Source: Zasmidium citrigriseum
Taxonomy: Eukaryota > Ascomycota > Dothideomycetes > Mycosphaerellales > Mycosphaerellaceae
DNA length: 64,000 nucleotides
NCBI GenBank assembly: GCA_002786025.1
Contig: NHNW01000046.1
Coordinates: 62,001 to 126,000 of the forward strand
Direction of reading: 5' to 3'
A program made the translations under genes and the position numbers. Positions 55,828 through 64,000 of this stretch are shown here, piece by piece (position 1 is the stretch's first letter; each line of letters starts with the position of its first letter). A model generated the notes under the pieces. The model saw only the letters and a list, made by a program, of their open reading frames with translations, was not told the DNA's origin and searched no databases.

Positions 55828-56230
55828 AGGAGGTTTGTATCGAGCCAAGACTAATGCGTGGTAGACGATGAAGTTTTTAAACCGCGCTGGCACGTCAGGC
55901 CCATCAAAGGAACATTTTTGCGTCTTTCTGGAACAAGCCGGTGCATGAAGATGAGCATCTGAATCTAGTCAAAGGCAGGTCGTTCTTTCCTGTTTCATCT
56001 GACTCCACACTAGCATGTGAATTTCGGGGGAAGCCGCCGGGGTGTTCTTTCCGTTTCACTTTTTGGCTGTCACCACACTTCTCGCTTCTCGCACCTCCTG
56101 TGCACTTCTGGCAACTCGTCGCATTGCACTTTTCTCATCTCCGCACCTTTCGCCTCGCCTTTCATCGCCATCACCGAAGGACACTTCATTTCGCCTTCGC
56201 CCACCTCATGCTTCCGGCAACCATCTCATC
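55828..56230. other. Divergent region between F-box gene and broken BTB gene
   Basis: About 400 bp between head-to-head starts. The BTB-proximal part is pyrimidine-rich (TCTCGCTTCTCGCACCTCC and similar), like a fungal leader. Nothing else seen. Confidence 0.4.
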
Positions 56231-56487
56231 ATGATTACTCTTGGAGACGTCGAAATGGACATCATCGCAAGAGATGGAGATTTGATCCTTGAAGTCGGCA
56301 CGCCTGTGAAGATTCGCTTGCTGGTTTCCTCCAGCGTTCTCACCAGCAAGTCCAGAGTGTGTGCTGCGCTTCTTGGACCACACTTCCGCGAAGGCCAAAT
56401 CGCTAGGAGCTCACAGTCTCCCCAGACCATCGCCTTACCCGACGACGACCATGTGGCCATGAAAAGACTGTGTACCTTCCTACATGG
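56231..56487 (+). pseudogene. BTB/POZ-domain gene truncated by LTR insertion
   Basis: The ATG at 56231 opens a frame with the start of a fungal BTB domain: GDVEMDIIARDGDLILEVG, LLVSSSVLTSKSRVCAALLGPHF and IALPDDDHVAMKRLCTFLHG. At codon 86, inside the BTB fold, the gene stops resembling the family exactly where a long terminal repeat begins (56488). The frame reads nine codons into the repeat and ends at 56518. BTB proteins of this kind are usually 200-350 residues, so most of the gene is missing from here; it may continue beyond the repeat island outside the window. Before insertion it was probably a Cullin-3 type adaptor; now it is likely dead. Confidence 0.75.
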
Positions 56488-56617
56488 TGTTGAAAGTGTA
56501 TCTTGGCATAGTAATTGATTGAACAAAGGAGCTATCTAGGGAGTGACTAACTACTTATAAGAAAGGAAATAAGTGGCTGGGGATTAGTTATAGCCTCCCC
56601 TGTTGGCCATTTTAACA
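56488..56617 (-). repeat. Long terminal repeat (3' LTR of the minus-strand Copia element)
   Basis: 130 bp starting TGTTGAAA and ending TTTTAACA on the plus strand, so with TG...CA ends and an imperfect 8-bp terminal inverted repeat. Immediately inside (56618-56630) is CTCCCCTTAATCC, which on the minus strand is the purine run GGATTAAGGGGAG expected as the polypurine primer site just before a 3' LTR. The LTR contains about 15 TG/CA dinucleotides, normal for its size, unlike the interior. The 5-bp preceding it (CATGG, 56483-56487) is the candidate target-site duplication. Confidence 0.8.
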
Positions 56618-59600
56618 CTCCCCTTAATCCTTAGTTAGTACTAGCCTATCCGATAGTTAAGTTAGATCCTCGTCGTCTATAATAGTAGTAGTATTATCGT
56701 CCTCTATAACTGTCGTATCTAGGGTCCGTCTAACTCCTACTAACTCCCTTAACTCCCTTATCTGTTCCTATAACTAGCGTAGCTCTCTTTCTAGTCTCTT
56801 AATCTTATACTCTATTTCCCTAGTAGCTTCCTATAGACTAATTACTCTTTCTTAGGTATCTCTTATAACGTCGGCTATCTAGATAAGCTCTTCTTTAAGG
56901 TCTATCTCCTATACTATCGTTAGTCTATATCCCTTTAGGCGGTCTATAATAGGAAGGTATAGATAGGAGGACTACTATCTAAAGTAGTCTATATTCTCTC
57001 CTATATTAATAGCTCCTTAAATAATATCCTTCTAGGTAAACTATTTTCCGTTTTAATAGTCGTCCGTATCGTTATTAAGTTACTATAGTACTTTAAAGAG
57101 GTTCCTCCTATACTAAGGATCTTCTAGAGCTATATAGGGAGGTACCTTTAGGCTAACTCTCTTTACCTATTACTAGTAGGTAATATTAGTCTAGTAGACC
57201 TATCTAATTAGATCTAAGGAACTATACCTATCTAGTATATTATATGTTCCGAAAGTAGCGTCTCTAAAGCCTATAATCTAGTTCTTAGTCTTCTAGCTAA
57301 CCTCTCTCTCTCTTCTAAATACGAGGTCCTTAACGGCGAATAGTAGCTAGCGGCGGTAGAAGAGGTAGTAGTAATCGTTATACTCTCTATCTTAGTAGTA
57401 TACCTACTTATTTCCTAAGAATAGTATATAGTAGAGGTTTTGTTAGTCCTAGTAGAATTCTAGAGCTATAGAGAAATCCTATATAGTATACTCTCTTACT
57501 AGCTTAAAGTCTTCGGCGTTAATAGTATCCTTAATATCTTATATCTTACGATCCTAGTTAATTCGATAATAGCCTAATCTATAGTTTTTAACTTAAAGTT
57601 TATTAATAGCCGGCTAACGGAATAGTTAAGTAGTCTTAATAAATCGTTACGGTAATAGTACCTTTCCTTTAGCGTTAGAAACGTAGGCTATACTATAAAT
57701 AGTAGGGTCGCCCCTATTAGTAGTAAGGTAGTAATAGTTTCTATAGTCTCGGCGTGTATAGATATTAAGGAAAGGAAGTAGGTTATAGAGGGAAGGGTAG
57801 AAGCCTTATATCTCTATAGCCTACTAAGCCTTCCCCGGATTTTAATACTTAGCGGTAGCTAGTACCTTTACTAGCCGCTATAGATTAACTACCTTTAAGA
57901 TTAGACGTGCTCCCCTAAGTCCGTAGCTAGCCGTAGTAGGTAACCTCGCTATCGTTACTAGATTAGGAAAGTCGCTAAACGCTAAGCGCCTTATAGAATT
58001 CCTTAAACTACGGCCTTAGTAGCGGTTTCGTTAGACTATTAGTAACTTATTCCTTCGTTAGAATATAGTCTAGTTGTACTTTACTAGCCTCTACCTTCTT
58101 ACGGACGAAGTATTACTATATAGGGATATACTTTATTTTACTATAGAACTAAGGGTTACTAGCTAGTATAATAGCCCCTTAATTATTATAGTAGATAATC
58201 GTCGCTATAGGCTCCTTAGAATCTAGTAGCTATTATAGGAGTACCCGTAGCTAGATTGCTTCCTTCGTTACTTACGTTTAGCTAGCGTATTCTACCTTAT
58301 AGCTCGATAGGGCTACTATTAGCTACCGTTTCGACGACTAGCTAATAGCCCTACTTCCGATATTAAAGATATAGCTAGACGTTAAGCGGCGAGTATCTAG
58401 GTCTTATCCCTAGTCGGCGTCTAAATATCCTTTTAGGGAATCTAGCGCTCTAGTATATATAAGTCTATAGTCTACTATTTCTCGTAAGTACTAGAAGATC
58501 CTCTTAATAGCCTTCTAGTAGGCTTTATTTAGGTTTAACCTATACCGACTTACTACTAAAACGGCGTAGGTAATATTAGGGCGCGTTCCGAGTATTACGT
58601 ATATTAGTAATCTAATAGCCGATTAGTATTAAGTCTAGAAGTCGGGGTTTACGGTATACTTTTCGTCGGCTTTTATAAGTCGGTTAGAGTCTATTAGAGT
58701 CTTTACTAGCGCGTAGGTCTATATATCGAAGTCCTTAAGTACCTTCTCGATAAAGCTATATTATAATAGGCGAATCGTAGTATTCTAGCGGTCCCTCGAA
58801 ATCTTTATTCTAAGGTAGTACGTATAGGGACTAAGGTTACTTATCTAGAACTTATCGCTAAGCGCGTCTTTAATCTTCTAGATCTCGGACTTATTTAGCC
58901 TAACGATAAGTAGGTCGTCGACGTAGATAGCGATAAATACCTTCCCGTTCGTAAAGACGCTAATATCCGTATTAAGTACCGTAAAGCTAAGTTCCTTTAG
59001 ATAGGCGGATAGAGTATTATACTAGATTCTCGGTAACTACTTTAGACTATAGAGCGCCTTATTTAGCTTATAGACTCGTCTAGTACTATTATTAAACTCT
59101 AGTAGCTATTTAATATAGACCTCCTCGTCGACCTCTCTATAGAGGAAAGCTATCTTAACGTCTATTTACTCGATTTCGAGGTCTAAGGCCGCCGCGATAG
59201 CGAATAGAGCTTTATAACTTATTAGCTTTACTACCGCCGCGAACGTTTCGTAGTACTCGATACCCTCTTCTTATATATCGCCGCGAATAACCTAGCGTAC
59301 TTTAAATCGAATAACCTCCCCTAAAGGTCCTCGTTTAAGCTTATATACCTACTTTCCGCGGAGAATCTTATAGTTAGTTAGTACGATAACTAAGGTCTAA
59401 GTCTAGTTTACTTAGATAGAGTCGACCTCTTTAGTTATAGCGGCTTTCTAGTTACTCTAACGGAAGTCGTTCTTTACTTACTTATAGGACTTCGGTTCTA
59501 GTACGTCCTTTATAGTAGAGGTAACGAATATAAGTATTTGGATTTAGGAGAGTTAGTACTAGTAGTCCTCGAATCGTTCTAATTAGAACTCCCCTCGACT

Positions 59601-61300
59601 AGTACACCGCGGTAATCTAAGCTTAGGATATTCGCCGAGTATTTCGCGTTAAAGTTAGTCTAAGGGTGTTTCTCTAACTAGTAAAGTAGGTCGCGTCGAT
59701 AGTTACTAAGGCTACTAGTATACTATACTTTCTATATTAGATAGCTCGATCTCCCCTATATTAGTAGTCTTAGTAGGAGGCGGCGGCGGCGACTTAGCGT
59801 TTCGGCGCCGTTCTTTAAACGTAACGTTAGAGGACCGAATAATCTTACTATCGCTATAGAGTAGTCGGTAGATCTTAGTGCCTTTATACCCTAGTAGGCG
59901 GTATTTCTAGGCCTTTTTATTAACGAGTTTCTTACGTTTATTCGAGGTCTTAAGAGTAAAAGCCTTATAGCTAATAACTCGAAGGTAACGTAGGTTAGGC
60001 TTCTATCTAGTCTAGGCCTCTTCTAGTATCTTATCGGTAAATTTAGAGGTCGGAGAGACGTTATAGAGGTATACTATCGTCTTAAGTACTTCTAGCTATA
60101 TATTTACTAGTAGGCCTAAAGCTAGTAGTATTAGATAGAGTTTATTAATTAGGATATAGTTAAGGGACTTAGCGGCGCCGTTCTACTAATACTACTCTAG
60201 CGCTAAGTATTTAAGCTAAATTCCTTTCTTCCGCGCCTACTCTATAAACTTAGTAGAACGATTCTCGCTAGCGTTATCTAGGTAAATATATATATAGTTA
60301 CGTTCGCTAGCGATCTTATATTTAGTAACGAAGTCTCGGATTTCCTTAAAAGCCTTACTCTTATACTTAATAGGGATTACGTCGGCCTTTTAGGTAGCCG
60401 TGTCGAGGATAGTAATAAAGTATCGCTCGCCGTTAGCTCTAGGCTTAGTCGGTCTCTATATATCTAAGTATAGTACTTCTAATAGCTTCTCCCTAGTATG
60501 AAGCGTACTAGAGTACGGTATTTCTATTATCTTACCTAGTATATAAGCTTTATAGGCGTACTCTACTTCGTAGTTATCTATTCTAGTAACTATCGTTATA
60601 AGCTTCTTTACGTTCTATTCTCCGAGGTAGCCTAGTCGTTTATACTAAAGTTAGAGCTTAGGGTTAATAATCCCTTTCGCTACGATATTCGTAGAGATTA
60701 TATTAGTTAGCTCCTCCTAAATATCTAGAAGGTAGAGTCCTCCCCTTATAGTTACGGGGAATAGTACTCTATCGATATAGATATAGAATCCGTTTCTTCT
60801 AAAGGTAACGTCTAGTTATATATTACGGTAGATCTATAAGAGAGAGATTAAGTTATAGCTAGCGTCTAGGCTATAGTAGACGTTACGGAGTTCGAGTACG
60901 ACTCGTTCGCCGTTAACGTCTACGAGTAGCTCGATAGTACCTCTTCCCTTAATACGAAGCTTAGTACCGCTAATCCTATCTATATCTAAGGACTAAGATT
61001 TAACGAACTTAGTAAAAACGCTACGGTCTCTAGTAAGATAATTTATATAACTAGTATCGAATATCTAGACCTTATCGAGCTCTAAGCGAGATTTACGCTT
61101 AATCGCTATTACGGCGACCTTACGCTTCTTACTATCGAGCTTCTTCTCGGATCCTTTATTAGGCTACTTATCGTTTCTTACCTTCTTCTTAGATAGGTCC
61201 TTAGTAAAGTAGTCCGCTTCGTAGTAATAGGGCCTATTATAAAACGTATACTACTTTACCGTAAGTAGTCTAGTATAGGAGGGTAATACTAACTATATAA
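56618..61300 (-). mobile_element. RIP-mutated Ty1/Copia retrotransposon, gag-pol interior
   Basis: No intact frame remains, but minus-strand motifs appear in Copia order from right to left. A zinc-knuckle-like region lies near 61,200, followed by an aspartic-protease region (IFDTS) near 61,050 and the pre-integrase block (RLGYLGE) near 60,640. The integrase core has LDNASEN at about 60,262-60,282. The reverse-transcriptase box YVDDLLI is at 58905-58925, and the RNase H end (SYIFNIGSRAIS) near 58,325-58,370. Integrase before RT identifies Copia rather than Gypsy. Stop codons are all TAA or TAG and lie where Trp or Gln codons are expected, because almost every CA/TG has become TA. CG dinucleotides remain common. 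The element is non-functional; no 5' LTR was found inside the window. Confidence 0.88.
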
Positions 61301-64000
61301 TAGTAATCTTATCCTCTTACTAGCTACGAGGCCTAAGATACTTCCGGATCCTCCTACGAAGGAGGAGTATCGATAGCCTCGTTAAGGGAAGGAATTAAAT
61401 AAGGAGTAATAAGAGAAGTTTAAGGCTCGCTAAGACTAAAGTAAGGGAATAAGGTAAGGCAATTAAGGTAGAACATAAGGCTTAAATAAGGGATAATATA
61501 AGGCTCTTAGATTAAGAGGGTTAAAATCATAATCTTCTTCTCGTAGAACGCTTTAATTCGAATTTAGTATATAGTATATATTATAAAAGAGTCTATTACC
61601 TACCTATAAGAGACCTTATCTTAAACCCCTTACTATAAGATAATAGGCTACTTCCCTAGATTAGAATTAGGCTAGGAACCCCTAAGTTAAAGGAAGTAAT
61701 ATTACTCGCTAATATCCCTACCCTATTTTAGGTGTCTATCCCTTAGATACCTCCTTTCCTACGCGCGAAGGTAATTACCTACGGTAGCTACCGCTAGTAT
61801 TCCCGCTCGCGCTCGCGCTAGCGTAGTATAAGAGGTATCTAAACTTCTATTCTAAACCTTTTCTTCTTCCCTACTAGACGATAAAATAGTATCGCCGTAC
61901 TACTAGAGAGTAGTCGCGAGCGTACTAACGGATTATTATATTAATAGGGCTACTACGGTTCCTAGGATCTAGAGATTCCTTATACTAGGTAATAAACTAA
62001 AAAGCAATCGTATCGTGAATTTTTAACCTATAGCCTATGAAAAATAAATAAAATCTTTATTAAATCCCTAATTAATAATTTCCTAGCCTATAGGCTAATA
62101 AACTATTTCTTACCTATTCCGCCTATTCTATCCTCTTTATCTATATAAGATAACACCTCTAGTATTCTTAGTCGCCTTATCGATATCCTTAGAAGCGGTA
62201 AAATCCTTAGTTAGCGTAGGTTAAATAGACTAGTCGTAGTTATTAGCGAAGTAGCTATTCTTACTATATACCTCTTACTCTAGCTACTTAATAATCTTCT
62301 ACTTACGCTTAAAGACTTCTATAGTATAGTTTCTCTACTTATCGCGTATCTTCTTAAACTAGCTTAGATCCTACTACTTTATATATTCTAGCTAAACCTC
62401 TAGATTATTCTATCTACGCCTCCCTACTAATATATTACTTACTAGGCTAAGCCTATCGAGTTAAATAGTAGTAGGGAATCGATATAGAGGTAATCTATAG
62501 CGAATAGGATATCTAGAAGGAGTTGAAGGAGTAGGTTCTATATCGCGATAGGAACGAGAAAGATTATCCTAGTTACTAGCTTTAGTAACTTCGAGAATTC
62601 TAGACTCCCTATCGAAATATATATACTAGGGGAAGATAGTACGTCTCTTACCTTTCCCCTTTAATACTCTATACGGAAGTTAAGGCTTACTAACTCGTAC
62701 ACCTAAAGTAGAGTATAGCTAAGGCTTCTACTTTATACGGTACTTATTAAGGAATTTATTAGGTAGTATAGTCTTTAAGATTGCCTTAATATAACTATTC
62801 TTAATACTACCCTTCTCCTATATAAGCTTATACTACTCTTCTATATACTTATATATATCTATAACTATCTTAGTATAGTCCTTCTTATCTTCGTTATTAA
62901 GAGAAATAGTACCTTAGATTATATTCGCTCCGATACCTTTAGTAACTATCTTCTAAACATTCGAATCTAAGTAACGAAAGCTAGTATTAGATATATTCTT
63001 CTTATTCTAGCCTATAGTAGAATACTAGTACTTACTATAGTATCTATAGGCAATAAGCTTATAAATAGCTATATTACGATTCTAGTTCTCCTAACTATCG
63101 TTATTCTCTAGGTAAAGAGCAAGGTATATAAGCTAGTAGATAGGGTCTTAGCGAGTAATCTACTAAGTAAGGGAGAACTATATGTTACGAATCTAGCCTT
63201 AGTTATTCGAATTATTAATTCTACGTTAATACTAGTAGTATATATCGAACTCCTTATCTATAAACTAAAGAATACCCTTATCCTTCTACTACTTAAAGAC
63301 ATTAGGGATATTAAGAGTACCTTTATTATCCTACTTCTATAAGTTATTATCTCTAAAGCTAATAGTCTTCGTAATCTTACTTCTACCTATAAAGGTAATT
63401 CTCTTTAGGCCTATAGATTAAAAGGTAGTATTAAAGCGATAGACTCGTAAGGAATCTCCTAGAACTCTCGGTCTCCTATCTTAGCTAAACTAGAATAGGT
63501 AGGCTTCTATCTTCGCCTTTATTCCTCGCTTATCTTTAGCTAAGGTCTTAAGTCTCTAAATAACTAAGGTACGAGTTTAACTATAGCCTATTATTATACC
63601 TAATCCTCTATTCGTAAGAAGGCGAGTATATAGAATATAGAAAGGATAAAAATTGTTTAACTCCTTAAATACCGTATTATATATAGTAAGAGCTCGATCC
63701 TAATCCTTATATATCTACTTCTTATATATACTCTTATCGCTTAGAGTATAAATAAATATAGGCTTAATACTACTATAGTATTCGTAGATAATAGGCTATT
63801 ACTAAGGAGACTTCGGGGAAGATATAAGTTACTCTCCTTTATCCTCTTCTTCCTTAATATCTCTAAGATCTCCCCTACTACTACTATCTCTACCTCTTAT
63901 AGATCTAGAGCTATTAGCTCTACTATAGCGAGTTCCTCGCTAGCTTCCTACCTTTAAGCGGGTAAATAGGCCTAGTTAGCCTCCTAGAGAAGGTAACTAC
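61301..64000. mobile_element. RIP-mutated repeat DNA, identity not recognised
   Basis: The same near-total loss of CA and TG continues to the window edge, so this is repeat-derived DNA. The left part (to roughly 62,000) is probably the gag end of the Copia element. From about 62,040 the base composition shifts to longer A/T runs and I cannot link it to the element. A minus-strand frame at about 63,420-63,830 looks like decayed protein (stretches such as DRALTIYNTVFKELNNFYPF and KTLAKDKRGIKAKIEAYLF) but belongs to no family I know. A second transposon or a duplicated host gene hit by RIP are both possible. Confidence 0.6.

Noticed and set aside
56640..64000. Gypsy-type retrotransposon or LINE for the repeat island
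   Set aside because: Integrase motifs lie upstream of reverse transcriptase and the box reads YVDDL, which is Copia order and type.

Overview
The window is nuclear DNA of a filamentous ascomycete. Genes are dense and monocistronic, on both strands, with short introns of about 43-80 bp (GT...AG, CTNAN-type branch sites). Marker genes are typically fungal: TOR kinase, Nst1, Atg11, Rho2, Etr1, kynureninase, DUF7137. The right end is an AT-rich repeat island that has lost nearly all CA and TG dinucleotides, the mark of repeat-induced point mutation (RIP). Gene content plus this RIP pattern suggest a Dothideomycete, perhaps Mycosphaerellales; this is inference, not a species call.

Layout. 1-7 kb: N-terminal half of TOR (minus, cut by the window edge), divergent from U2 snRNP protein SR140. 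7.9-18.2 kb: an accessory-looking block with a Mae1-like dicarboxylate carrier, a P-loop sulfotransferase-like protein with a C-terminal membrane segment, a type-B carboxylesterase with degraded catalytic motifs, and two MFS transporters (DHA1 type and Dal5/allantoate type). 18.2-25.4 kb: sparse, with unrecognised disordered proteins. 25.4-31.1 kb: NmrA-like reductase, mitochondrial enoyl reductase Etr1 and a large acidic protein. 33.9-50.4 kb: housekeeping genes (Rho2, Nst1, kynureninase, Atg11, phosphoglucomutase, Isa2) with two possible microproteins. 50.4-56.5 kb: a DUF7137 surface protein, two F-box genes, the decayed C-terminal end of a third F-box gene, and a BTB gene broken by an LTR. 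56.5-64 kb: a minus-strand Ty1/Copia retrotransposon and further repeat DNA, heavily RIP-mutated.

How the genes relate. The core genes touch nutrient signalling and its outputs (TOR, Atg11, Nst1, Rho2) and central metabolism (Pgm, Bna5, Etr1, Isa2), but nothing in the sequence shows co-regulation. The 7.9-18.2 kb transporter/enzyme block and the 51-56.5 kb F-box/BTB block are the parts most likely to vary between strains. I found no CRISPR array and no convincing tRNA or rRNA. The strongest unusual observations are a BTB gene interrupted at an exact LTR terminus, an LTR spared by RIP beside a saturated interior, a duplicated F-box tail, a GC-AG intron in phosphoglucomutase, and small multi-exon genes that simple ORF finding misses.
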